This document shows, in pieces, positions 39,208 to 51,423 of a DNA stretch of 64,000 nt. Source of the DNA: Hymenolepis diminuta (lineage: Eukaryota; Platyhelminthes; Cestoda; Cyclophyllidea; Hymenolepididae); NCBI GenBank assembly GCA_900708905.1, contig CAADRB010000004.1, forward strand, positions 2,421,685 to 2,485,684, read 5' to 3'. The translations under genes and the position numbers were made by a program. The notes under the pieces were generated by a model that searched no databases, had not been told where the DNA came from, and was given only the letters and a program-made list of their open reading frames with translations. Every line of letters starts with the position of its first letter. Position 1 is the stretch's first letter.

Positions 39208-42200
39208 CGTCCCACTTTCCTATGCTGTAGTAATTAAAATCATAAAGCTAGGAAAAAAATAACTTGCCAGATTTTCTCCTACTTACTCTGAGGGTCTCCT
39301 ACTCCGAGACCCTCCTGCAATAAACAAACAAGTTTTTGTAGAAAGATTGAAATAGGCTCTGAATTGTTTGCAATTTTCTCTTTGTAATCTACTTCCTTAT
39401 GAATACACCGTGATGGGTATTTATGCTATCTAAGAGTTGATAAAAGCTATTTTATTAATAAACTTACAGATTGCTTAAAATCGAATAATTTTCCGAACTT
39501 ATTTTCACAAAGCCGTATTTTAATAGTTTTCATGACGCAAGTTTCTCAACTAATTTTCTGTGGCCTTCCAATGGTTTAAAGAAATCCGATTTGCAGTTGT
39601 CATTGCACACATAACCAAAGTGATCTTTGGCCACTTTATTTGCACAGAATTGGCGCTATTTAATTCATGCAAACAATAAGAAGTAATTATAGTCTAGATT
39701 AGTTTTATTTAAACAAAAATTGCAATGAATTTTTATGTTTTATTTTATTTGTGTCACAGTAAATCAATATTTTTTGAACGTACCTCTTCTATTACAGAGA
39801 AATCGCTCATTATCTCAAAAACTATATCCATCCAACCTATCAAATTTCCTTAATCATTGAAAATAGGATAGTTTTGAATCTATTTGATTGTTTAAAATTT
39901 TAAATCATTTATGCTGATGTCATTTTATAGATTGCTGATAAGTTAAACCTATCCTTTGGTAGTGTGAGATTATTTTCGAAGCAGTACCATTTAAAAATAA
40001 GTGGCACCCGTTCATCCCCTTTTATCTAGTAAAGAAGTTAATTATTAAAAGTTTTACGGATCAAGGATCTAAAGGCCAATCGAAATGTAACTCTTCATCT
40101 TACAAATTAAAGAATTTTAATTATAAGTAGATTTTTTTCACTATAAGAAGAACATGCTTAGAGCACACAAGAAATAGATTTTATCCGAAATTTGAACAAA
40201 ACATAGGCATCCATCCATAGTGAGTTAAACCGGTCGGAGCTCCTTGCATATCATGTGACTTTGAATTTCTCACGACAGCTCTTGACAGTCTTTTCATTGG
40301 TCTGAGCACCACCATCTTTGCGTTCGAATAACTTATTTCTAGACTCCATAGAATGTTTGAACTCCTGAACGTCTGGAGATGCTTTTCAATTGAAATGAAT
40401 ATGACAGAATAGTTATGCTGACTTTATTGGGTCAAAATTATGAAATAAACAGACAATATACTGAGGAATTTACGCAGACAGGTTTTAAATCCTAATAAAA
40501 GCCTCTATAATCACCTTAATAATGCTTAAAGATTAAAATTTAATGAAATTAGTAATTAGTTTATTCGGTCTACGTGTTACTAAAATCTTCTGATTGGCAG
40601 TTGTGTTAATTGTGCATATATTTTGCATTCATTGGTACTAAAAGCCTTTGAGCCCGATGATTAAGAATATAGATACTGATTTCAAAATGCCAACTTTTCA
40701 TTTATTCCTGTTATTGCTCATTGCAAGTGGTTAAATTATGAAATTTAGATTCTCTTGATGGGGGCTTTTTGGAAGAAATTTGCAAACACGAACGCCAAAC
40801 ACAAATTTGGATTTATCTTCCTTGCCTTCAACTGTCAGGTAGTAACGAGCAGTAATTTGGACCAAATAAAGCTTAGAGGGAATGTCCAGAGATAGTTAAT
40901 TATATTCATAACGTGGTTTACACACGCGCCTTGGCCTCTTTCTCTGCCTCCTTTCACTCTCTTACTCATCCCTTGTATTGTCGTATTATAAGTTTCTGGT
41001 CTCCTACTTCGCCCTTGAATTTCTAATATCTGAGGAAAATATAGGTCTACTCGTTACTCTTCAAGATCGTCCATCCTTAAAGGGAACATTAACGATAAGG
41101 GTGATCTCGAGTGAGCTCTGCTATGATAAAAAAATAATAAAATTTTCTAGCTAAATGAAGTGAAAGTAACAATTCAGTTTAATCAACTGACGAAAAGCTC
41201 AGAACATCTTGGACGTGAATAATCACTGAGAAACGTAGTGATCAAATGCTAAAATTCGAACTTGGAGATATCTACTGCCGATGCAGTGAACTGCATCCAA
41301 CTAGTAAAAATTCGACTGTTTGATGAATCTAGGACCCAAGTAAAGTAAAACCTTTATTAAGCAAAGTATCTATTCCCAATTGTCCCTCGACAAGCTCTCT
41401 TTCCCTCTTTACTTAGCTATTTTAATGCTTCCCTTTTTCAGATACATTATTAAAATTAAAATGATAAAGAAAAATCGTTCCTCCTGTTCTTTCTTGTAAT
41501 TCTTAGTAAAAATTTCCATTCCTGCGATGTTGAGGTCATGGATATGCGGCATGTTTGAATTCACGTAAAGGCACGAATTTAACTAATATTTACACGAATG
41601 AAGCTTACCCTCAAAAAGGTTTGAATTCATCCAGATATCAACTTTATCCTCATAAGCATTATGGCTTGATTTTATTATTAGTTACAATACCAAGATAATT
41701 AAAGACTGGCTATTATTATGTCTTTATTATTACCAACAATAGTACAAAAAGTACATTTTTCAATTGTGGGAAGCAACCGAGATCGGTTAACAGAAAGTTC
41801 AAGAGATGATAAAGAGGAGAGGATGAAAATGATATTGAGAGCAATCTCAGGATATCAAGGAGTCCTACTACATATAATTTTTGGAATCGGGTTGTGTAAT
41901 ATTTACTAAATAGGCAGTTTAAATTTCATGGTTCATGGTATTGCAGTAATGCCTATTTACGATGTCTAGTCCTTATTTACCTACTTCTTATCGCGTTTGG
42001 CCGGTCTCACCACTTTAATTGGTTTTTGTCTTCCAATGGCTAAGGAAGCAAAAGTATCGTTTATGGTATTCAACAATTAACAGTTTTGACAGAACAGAGG
42101 TGAGAAAGTTAAAATTGGTCAAACGATGTTAATTTATTGCGATGGAGGCCCTAGTTCGAACATCAACAATGAAATTCAGAAAAAACTACCAAATCTATTA

Positions 42201-42929
42201 AAATTCTAAGCTGGACGAACTCCACTACCTCGAAATAGGGAGGAGGCAAATATTTTTGCTCAATATTTGTCTTAAAAGTGATAGCCTAGAGACCTATAAA
42301 CTGAAATTATATTTAGATGGCAAAGTATTTTGCAATACGTAAAGGTAGGAAGGTGCTACGAATAAAATATTCACTCTATCCAGATAAATGGGAAATTGTG
42401 GAGAAAATATGAAAATAGCTAATTTTTTATTTAAAATTAAATCAGCGATTAAGTGATGGTTGTCTATAAAATATCCAGGGTCTGATAACCCTCTGACGAG
42501 GGAAATTCAGACGTAGCTTCCATCTGGTCAAGCCACAGTCTTTACTAAGGTCATAAACCTGTCACGACCCAAAATTAGATTAATCTCAATCCTCATAAAT
42601 CACCTATCCCCATGAGGAAGTCAGATATTGCTAAATAAAATTTGTTGCTTGAAGTTACAACGCAAAAGAAATCCTTCAACTGCATCACTTTGAACCATTT
42701 TATTTAAAACTCAAGCTGAGCAGATGGATAAGTCAGTATTATTTGAAATGCATTTCATCAATCCAAGCTCATCTCTCCAATCCTCTCCGCCTGGATGATG
42801 TCAATTTGAAATTAGTCTTGCCCACGGTAATGCAAAAAATTACACATTGTAATAGATACTGAGGGTTTGCATTAATTATTAATATACGAAAAATTAACAT
42901 GAATAAGACTAAATCACAACGTAAACTGA

Positions 42930-43235
42930 CTAAAAGTTGTTGCGGGTCTTGTCTACCTATTCCCGGCTAAATCGAGTTGGCATGACCAACCACAAAACAA
43001 AACCGACTTGTCACTGAACTCTGAATATTGTGGACATAATCTCGCCCATGAATTGGGAGTTAATTCATTAAATTTGAAAATTAAGAGAATATAGGTAACT
43101 TAATTGATGTCTGATGGTCTGACCTCATTACCAATTTCTGCTTGATCCCCTTCACCACTTCTTACCTTATTCGACTCGTTTGTTGTTTGCGTTATTCAAA
43201 TGCTTTCCCATAATTAAATTTGCTATGGCTTATGC
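42930..43235 (-). repeat. Dispersed repeat family, copy D (reverse orientation)
   Basis: Read on the minus strand: AATTATGGGAAAGCATTTGA, GATTATGTCCACAATATTC, CAGAGTTCAGTGACAAG, then TGTGGTTGGTCATGCC. This is the only copy outside the kinase gene and the only reversed one. Confidence 0.65.
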
Positions 43236-43884
43236 TAATAATAATGATAGTTCATTCTAAAGACTATAGCTGATTTGATGTCTTTTTCGCTTCATGTTGC
43301 AATTCAGATTTTTTATTGCTTCAGAACAGACATGATCGGATCTGGGCTTAGAGAATGCGAATAAATTTGATTCGATAATGATCGGGGTCAACAGCGAACT
43401 CGTTTTTATTTCAAAAACACTAGGTTTGTACGTGCAAATGAAGGACCTAGAATACGCCGTTAAGGTGAAGATATAATTATGAATAATTATTAGATATTCT
43501 CCTTCTTCCAGGCTGGGGTATCGGCGCATAGATGATAAAACACCCGCCGAATCCATTTTTGAGCACAAAGATTGGCTTTGAGCGATATCTGCTTTTATTA
43601 CAATTTACCAGATATATAGATAAGTCAACTCCAGAAAATGATAATAAAGTACTGTTTCAAGTTCATTAATTCAAATTTTTTTACTCAAATCAAGAAGTCA
43701 ATAACTATCTTCAAAAAGATATATTTTACGATGTACATGTTGCGGTGAATTGGAGAACCTAGTATCACCATTATAAACTGGACATTTGACAAGATTACTT
43801 GAGAATTGGAGAGGTAGATATAACTTTGAATCAGGTCTTACACCTATATAATCTTAATTGTTAATCATTGTGCGTACTTTATAA

Positions 43885-43904
43885 ATTAATTAGTCTTAAT
43901 TAAT
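43885..43904. promoter_or_regulatory. Paired TAATTA homeodomain-type sites
   Basis: ATTAATTA, a 4-base spacer GTCT, then TAATTAAT form a perfect 8-bp inverted repeat. TAATTA is the general homeodomain core. It lies 7.3 kb upstream of the NK-2 homeobox gene. A regulatory role is inferred only. Confidence 0.25.
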
Positions 43905-45859
43905 GGCAGCAAATTCATTAAAACAGCACCAGTAAAGGTCTGTTCACACTCACAGTCTAATTAAACAGGTTGACCTTTCACATGGTCTGTGAACAGTATA
44001 GTACGCACCTTATCCTATTTTACCGAAAACCGACTACCAACAGCCTCGCAGTGGTGCAAATTAAACGCAGATAAAGAGGCAACTAAACAGTGTCTATCCA
44101 TCTGCCTGCCCGTCCTACAGTTCCTTATCTTCTTATCCTATATCCATAGTTGGGATGAAAATCATAAAGGCACAGCAGAAGGAAGAATGGTCACTTTCAC
44201 AGGCCACAGTTTTATATCATATTCGCGATTAAGGCGAGGGGGAAGTGAGGGAGGAGGTAGATATTTAGGAGGTGTTTTGACTGATGGATGGATGGCTGCA
44301 TGATGACTGAATGGCTGCATTGATGGAAGGCTACGCCTTGGATAGCACTAATATTTGACACACCATAGATGTCTAATGGGTGCGTGGATATTATCATAAA
44401 TGCGTTTATGTATTTCTGGGGGCGAGATATTTCATCGAGTTTTGCCAGTAATTGGGCGCAATTTTGCATATTAAAACATGTTGCTGCTGGGTGTCTGTTT
44501 CTAGCATAATATCCTATATTTATCTGATAAAATTGAATATGGATTAAAATTAAGTTACTTTCTATCACTTTCAATGTTTCATTTGTATTTATCAAATCGA
44601 AGTGCTTCTAGCGCTACGACTAAATATGGCAAAATCGAAGATTATAACGGAAAGAATACTGGGTTTAACTTTTAGAAATAAAATACTCCTTTCTACTTGG
44701 ATATTTACGATACACAAGGGTCCAATGGGTAGTAATCATAATCATAAGAAGTTAAGTGAATTGAGGTCAAGTTGACAAATCATTACACATGCTGAAAATA
44801 TATTTAAAAGGCCGATTTAGAGTGACCTTGAAAAAGACCAATTTAAATTGATGCAATCCCTCCAATTAGATAAAATGAATTTAATAACTTAAGACAATAT
44901 TCATAATTACAACGATGCATTCATTGTCCATAAGGATGGAATATAGACTCAATAGGATAAAAGAATGCGACAACATAGAAATAAGACAGCCAGCCCTCGT
45001 CTTTGCTCGAAATGTCAAATAATATGAAAAACAGGTATAATCCCGTTACTATGTAGAGCTGACGTTGCTACAGCCTCTCATATTTTCAGTAGAAGGATAA
45101 CTTAATATACAGAAGAGGGGTCAAAGGTCACATGCGTAATACTAACTTCATCGTAGTTACTGGAACAGCCTATAAGATAAATTAAATAAGCCAAAAGAGA
45201 GAGTAGAAAGTGTTTATTTCTCAAAAGGTGACTAGAGAAATTGGCTCATCTGCTAAAAGTGAGCGTATAAAAGTGGTTTTGAGAAATATTACGGCAATTT
45301 TTCGCAGTCAGTTGACAATTTGGCTGATGCGAGCGAACGTTTCCTTATCAAATTTTCTCTTAGAAATCAGATTTAACTATTAACATCTTACAGTAGTGTT
45401 TGTTATGCTTCCTAATCTTAGCTAAGTGTTTGACAACCAAGAATTTTTATTTTTCAAATTAATAAGGCTGTCTGGTGTGAAAAAAACAAACTGAAATTAT
45501 AATTAAAGTGAAATTACAATATTCAGAGAGAAAGCTGCAATATCCGTTATAAATCCGACTAATTTGATTTCGCTCATATGACAAGGTTTTAAAATTCAAA
45601 TTCCAGTAGTTAAAATCGTGTACAACATCGCTGATTCTAAATTTAACTTAGGTATATTCTAGAAAAGTTTGTTCCAGTATTTGTATTTTGATTTTCATCT
45701 TGTTAAAGAAGAATATGAATATTAACTGAAATCCGAATTGAATAATATCCGTGCGCTTGAACGAAGTTCACTGGCTTCATCTCTCTTGTACTGAACTAAC
45801 TATCATTGGATTTCCACGTTCGTACTCTGATTTGAAGTCTCGTTGCCATTGGTTGTCAG

Positions 45860-46038
45860 GAAACCAATTATATAATTTTTTAATAAAGAAGAAAAGATCA
45901 AGTAAAAGTAATCGGTCTTCATTAATTAGGTCTGAAGGACTCGCTTTAACTAAGGCGGCCGCTGGAGACAGCGGTAATGGACATGCAGTAGCACAATCTA
46001 ATTCTTACAAACTTTCTAAGTTTTACACAAACTTGTGA
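45860..46038 (+). CDS. Possible orphan terminal exon (unknown)
   Basis: An open frame ends at TGA 46036-46038 and encodes a basic, Ser-rich stretch followed by LALTKAAAGDSGNGHAVAQ. The local GC content is higher than its surroundings. A CAG acceptor lies just upstream (45857-45859). No homologue was recognised. Confidence 0.12.
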
Positions 46039-46305
46039 TCCCAGAAAATTTCTTAAGAATTTTGTCAACTACATTTGCTTACGAATTCGATTACCGGCAA
46101 TTTAAACTTTGCAATAATAGCTCAGGTCCGTTCTAGTAAACAGAGGAGTACAACGGATAGACTATCTAAAGACTGAAATGCAACAATAAGCTGCTATTCT
46201 CTTCTAAAGGCGATTGGGTTTAGATCACAGCAAATACCTACCAGATAACGAATGATTATTATATTTGTGTTAAATATTGATAATTAAAAATCTTCCCTGA
46301 ATTTC

Positions 46306-46336
46306 ATATGTATATATATATATATGTATATATATA
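46306..46336. repeat. TA/TATG microsatellite
   Basis: A TA-rich run interrupted by TATG units just upstream of the retrotransposon remnant. Confidence 0.9.
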
Positions 46337-46779
46337 CTCCTTCCTGAATATGGTACGCTGGAAACGTAACAATTACCATTATCCAAATGGACTCTTTGGT
46401 TTTTACTATAATAATAATCAACATACCAGTGGAGAAAATTGGTATTTTAACACCAAGATTCCAAATATAGAACAGCACTTCAGCTCCTTCAAATAATTTG
46501 GATGCACACTAATTAAATATAAAGTTAAATTTATTAGACTTGTGTATTACTAGCTGCCAACCATTATTTGTTACTCCAACTCCGACAAACTGGTGACCTT
46601 CAAAAGGACACAATCATTAAAATAAAGCCATGTCTGATAATGTCATTCTCTTCAAACCAGCCAAATAAATCCAGCAAGATTTCGTGAACTTTTACTGAAA
46701 TATGTTCCAGCTCCGCTTTTGTTATTGAAATCTCATTTCAAAAATGACAGCATAAGGAACCAAATTAATAAATTCTGTG

Positions 46780-49700
46780 ATCTTGCCCATTCCATTCCGC
46801 CGTCTATCATTGTTCACTTTGCAGTTATCATCCAACCGCCCTCTTCAAATCCCTACGATGATCTTAAAGTTTCTATATTTCAACAAACTCGACCATCCGC
46901 AGCTGATCGAATCCAAATGTTGTTTGAACGAGAGTGCGTTAGAGAGGAAGCTGCTTGTTCCTAAAGAAATGCTTGATAAAGAATCTTGGAAGCCATCACA
47001 CTTTAAAAAGCTACTGCGCATAGGCGACCTACTTCTAAACAAAACCAATAGAGTCAGTGGCAGAAATTGTAGACACTGACTCTCTAGGAATCGAGAAGAT
47101 TCCCTATGCCCAAACTTTACAACCCCACCAAAATTGAATCGACGGCAGTATAAGAAGAGCGAGTGATGAGAATAAAAGCGAAAATTGATGCCCTAGCTCT
47201 ATTACATAGCGGAGATTTCTGTAGTTCCTCCCATCCCTGCTTTCGCAGATCTCTCCTTCATACTAGCAGCTGCCAACTGATCATTAATTAAGACATGCGG
47301 TCAGAAATCTATCACTCTGGATCTTGGACTTCGCAGAACTTTTCGATGGATTTTCGCTATTGCTAACGTCTCAAAACCAATTATTGGTGCTGATTTCCCC
47401 TGTCACTTCGGCCTCTCTTGATCTCAGCACGAAAAGCTACTTGATCTCCTAAATACCTTCACTTCAAGTGTACTGAATATGCCCGTCCCAACTACTGTTC
47501 TATTACCTGCATTAAACCTCAGTACCCTTTCCACCCACCGACCCTGTTTATCGTTACAAACATATAAATCACTCTGTCGCACACTCTACTGCTACCCATG
47601 GAAAGTCTGTCAAATCCCGTGTTCCTCGCCTTTCTCCGACCCGATATAAGATCTCCAAGGGCGAATTCGAGCCCATATTGGCATTATTCGTAGCTCTTCC
47701 AGTAATTGGTCATCCGCTCTCCATATGTTCATTGAGAACTCTTGTGATTAGCGTCCTTGCTGCGACTATTGTGTCTTAATTCGATCACTTTCCCGGAAAC
47801 TTACACCATACCTAATTCACTACACTTCTCATACAATCTTTGGAATAAGAAGATCTTCTCCAAATTAATCTTATCCGTGCTTATAACCAGATTCCTATGG
47901 CCACACTCTTTGGTCTCTTTGAATTTTTTCGAATCCTATTCGGTTTACAAAACCCACCCCAAACCTTCCAACATTTTATTGATGAAGTGCTTCATGGTCT
48001 CGATTTTGTCTGCCTATATAGATGACATTTTGGTGGCTGGCGAAACTGAAAGAGAACACATAAGAAGCATTTGAAGATTGTTATTAAACGACTGAATTTC
48101 AACGAATTCATCATGAACCTCCTCAAAAGTGAAATTCCGCGAAATATCCCATCCATTATTGGTCATACCCTATCTGCCGAAGGTTTTTGATCAACTGACG
48201 AAAAGGTAAAGAAGATTCGACAGTTCTCACAGCCAAAATTTTCCAATCAACTCCGTCGATACTTAGGCATGATTAACTTTTACTTCCGATTTCTCCCCAA
48301 TTCTACAGCAGTGATCTCCCCTTCCACTGAACTTCTAAAGTCCATGCAAGCCGAATTCTTGTTTCTCTCTGACGCTGCCACAGACTTCGAAGAAGTTAAA
48401 CCTCCATAATCAGACTGCTCAACGCTTGCATATCAAAAATCAGAAGCAACTCTAACACTCTCCACAAATACTTCACAGATTGCTGTTGGTGCATTATTGG
48501 AATAATAAAAATAAAACCCTTTGCTTTTATCTCCGCAACATTAACAGCCACTCAAACACATTACAGCACCTCCGGGCGAGAGCTTTTGGCAATCTACGAG
48601 GCAGTGTAACATTTCCGATATTTCCTAGCAGGTCGAAAATTTACGATCCTCACTGATGACAAGCCAGCTCTGACCAGTATTCGCCAATCGAAATCCGACA
48701 TCTTGATCATATTCAGCAGTTCAGCGACAACATCAGATACGGATAACCCTTCTGACGCCGGATTTTTGAATCCATCCACTGTCTCTCACACTCTAGCAAA
48801 TGTGCAACAGCAAAACTCGTTACGGATCGTTTCTTCTGACCGTCCAGTCAAAAAGACATCTCAAACTGGACAAAAACATGCCAAGCGTACCAGAGATCAA
48901 AATCTGATATACATACTAAAACCCCAGATGGAACGTTTCTACTACCACACTCCAGATTTGACCACATCCATATTGATATTGTTGGTCCTCCTCCACTCTC
49001 TTGTGATTTCACTCATCTCTAACCCGTGTCGACCGCTTCTCTCGATGGCAAGATACTTTTCCTATGCATGAACTGGCTGCTGAGACTGTTCCCAGAACCT
49101 TCCTAGAGGGATAAATAGCCACATTTGATGTCCCTTCTATCATAACTACAGGTCGCGGACACAATTTCAGTCTCATTTATTTTCCGAACTCACTAACTTA
49201 CTTGTCAACAATCGGATTAGCACAACTGCATATCAGACACAAGCTAATGGTTTGATTACACGTTTCCATCGCTAGCTGAAAGCTACTTTTACCCCACATT
49301 GCGCACCTGAACGATGGAAAAAATCCCTCTCTTGGTTCTCCTTGGTATTCGAATTTCTGCCAAGGATAACCCCAACCCGACCTGCCTCCAACCCCCTTTT
49401 CACTCCCACTGACTTAGAATCTTATCTCACATTTTTCTTCGCCATGGTGCTGTCCGTAAATCTCTTTATGATAGTTCATTCCCGGTTCTTCGAAGGAACA
49501 AAGAAACTTTCACTATCATTCAAAATGGAAAATAATCTGTTGTTTCTGTCAATCGTCTGAAACTTGCCCATCTTGACAAGGTTGTTTTTAAAAACGCCAA
49601 ATCCTCCAATCAAAAAACGGGAAAACCGATGTTAACTACCAGTGCTGGAGGGCACGTACGTTTCCCAGGCCGTTACCAAGGTTGAACACGGTTATCCACC
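46780..49700 (+). mobile_element. Degenerate Ty3/Gypsy LTR retrotransposon (CsRn1-like)
   Basis: Decayed coding sequence in the order gag, reverse transcriptase, RNase H, integrase, which is diagnostic of Ty3/Gypsy. Gag: PYDDLKVSIFQQTRPSAADR near 46851. Reverse transcriptase: KKIFSKL near 47850, a GLFEF segment, and the active-site YIDDILVAGE with YIDD at 48015-48026. RNase H: an F-I-S-A-T-L-T segment, RELLAIYEAV near 48575, LTDDKPAL near 48655. Integrase: HIHIDIVGPPP near 48963 and remnants of the GRGHNF and ANGL regions near 49155-49255. Every domain is broken by stops and frameshifts, and no intact long frame remains. No LTR pair was identified, so the ends are approximate. Similarity to the flatworm CsRn1 group is by recollection of the gag and RT style. 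Confidence 0.85.
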
Positions 49701-50824
49701 CTGATTCCCCTCAAATCTGTGTTTCCCATTCACCATTAATTGCCTGCACTTCATGAATTTAAAGCAGCTCTTTTTTAATCTTCTTATATCTCATTTTCCA
49801 TTGATTACTCTCCATTCCTGACATTCCGATTCACTATCCTTCATTCCTCACTTATATTTATTTTTATATCTACAGTTCATTCAATATTTCATTCTACCGT
49901 TATATGCGATCTTCCTTCATCTAACTATTACAATCTCCAAAGGAGTGAAACATTTGGCTTGAACGAAAAATTATACTTAGATTAGCCAGAAACTTGTGTC
50001 GACTTGGAGGCTGGGAGGAGGCTGAAGGATGCCTCTATGCGTTTTCCAAAATTATTAATCAGATTCTCTACGATGATACTTTAGTTTTCTGTCCACGAAG
50101 CTGCAATGATGTCTTTATGTCTCTATGACTCAACCCCCTATCTGTCATGTCTAGACGGGCTTATCGAATCTCATTTTTTCATTAACTGTCCCGTTTCTTT
50201 AGAAGTACATTCATATATCCAGGCATAGACGGATTATTCCCATCAGTTAAATAATTATTACAGTCTGCCGTTCGTTTTCACACATTAAATAGTTTTGTTC
50301 ATGATTGTGCTACGGAAGATTAAATTGAAATAGACCTTAAAGGGAAATAACAATCGAAAATAATTTTAAAATTCTTCATTCAGGAATTTGGCATGCGATC
50401 ATTCCAAAAGTAGGTGGTTCAAACTAATATCCCTTCGGTATCATGAATTTTCCAAATGTTAATATTCACCTTTAATTAAATTTGTACATTTCACTACTAT
50501 CAGCAACTTCTTAAGACTCCCTAACAAATACTTGTAATATTGGTAGATTGATGAATTTAATTAATCAGCCGATAATACTAAAGCCCAGAAAATTGCAACA
50601 CGCTTCATCAGTCTAATTGACAAAATACTCGAATGTATTGTTAAAATTTTATCCCATTTGCGGGGAATTCTTTTTTTTCTAAAGGATATTTTGATTTGCA
50701 ACAAAAAATCTGTGTTAGAAAATGCATGAAGCTTTCGAAAAGTTCTTTTGATGAATTACCGGGTCAGACGCCCACTTTAACAAAACCCCTGATGTACTTT
50801 TAAAGAACAGACGAGATTATTACG
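49701..50824. other. Spacer between retrotransposon and homeobox promoter
   Basis: The first few hundred bases are C/T-rich, like the element, and may include its 3' end. The rest is AT-rich with no gene. Confidence 0.5.
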
Positions 50825-51145
50825 CATGTGGCAGTCATCCCATCATGGCGAGTGGGGGCGTTTTGCGGAAATTTCTGCTCTTCAAAAGCGCCTCTACCAC
50901 ACACCTGATTGGTCCGCTGAATCTCGTGTGAATTACGAAAGGGGAGGGGCTTTGCACATATAAGTGGACAGGAGGAAGGGGGGAGGAATAGAGAGGGGCG
51001 TTAACAATCACAAGTTTTATGGGAACAGCCTGCGTAAAGCTTCGCGCATACATATGTGCGGAGGTATAACCCTAACATGCGTGCTGGTTGGGATGTGGTT
51101 GACCAATGAAAGTGCTCCGTCATTCCCCGTGACCATATATATAGC
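50825..51145 (+). promoter_or_regulatory. Homeobox gene promoter region
   Basis: A GC-richer island in an AT-rich setting. It holds an inverted CCAAT box (GATTGG at 50907-50912), a GGGGAGGGGC box at 50941-50950, CATATAAG at 50957-50964, and a second TATA-like run TATATATAG at 51135-51143. The first TATA would put transcription start near 50985; the second near 51165. Confidence 0.45.
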
Positions 51146-51161
51146 CCAAGAGAGGCATGTG

Positions 51162-51423
51162 ATGTACATAAGTTTGAACATGAATTACTACACTCGCTGT
51201 GAATGGTTTCCTTCCACCGATCATGCTACTACTTATGATTCTCAACCTCACCAACAGAATTATGCCCCTCAACCGCAAATCCAATTTTGGGAACAAACCA
51301 TCTCTCCACCCGGTTATCACTCTACCCTTGAAAACATCAATGACATCGACTTCGACATGATCAATGACCGTATCGACCAGTCCTTATCTCAACCTCCTTC
51401 GAACACAAGTGATCGGTGTCAGG
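51162..51423 (+). CDS. Homeobox gene exon 1
   Basis: It encodes residues 1-87 plus one base, N-terminal to the homeodomain. Content is Gln/Pro/Tyr-rich and includes an acidic [19 protein letters not shown] segment. The donor gtgagt is at 51424. The frame remains open upstream to at least 50964, so the start is uncertain. Confidence 0.75.

Larger units (their letters stand above)
33857..46780. other. Gene desert between kinase and retrotransposon
   Basis: About 13 kb without a supported gene. It contains one reversed dispersed repeat (42930-43235), two microsatellites, weak orphan exon candidates (36295-36463 and 45860-46038) and a palindromic TAATTA pair at 43885-43904. No clear AATAAA was recognised shortly after the kinase stop. 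Confidence 0.6.

Noticed and set aside
43989..44303. 104-residue frame starting with GTG
   Set aside because: No ATG start, low-complexity Gly/Trp-rich end, opposed by a longer antisense frame; no family recognised.
50964..50966. Start of the homeobox frame at a GTG
   Set aside because: Not an ATG, and it overlaps the upstream TATA region; in-frame ATGs downstream are better.
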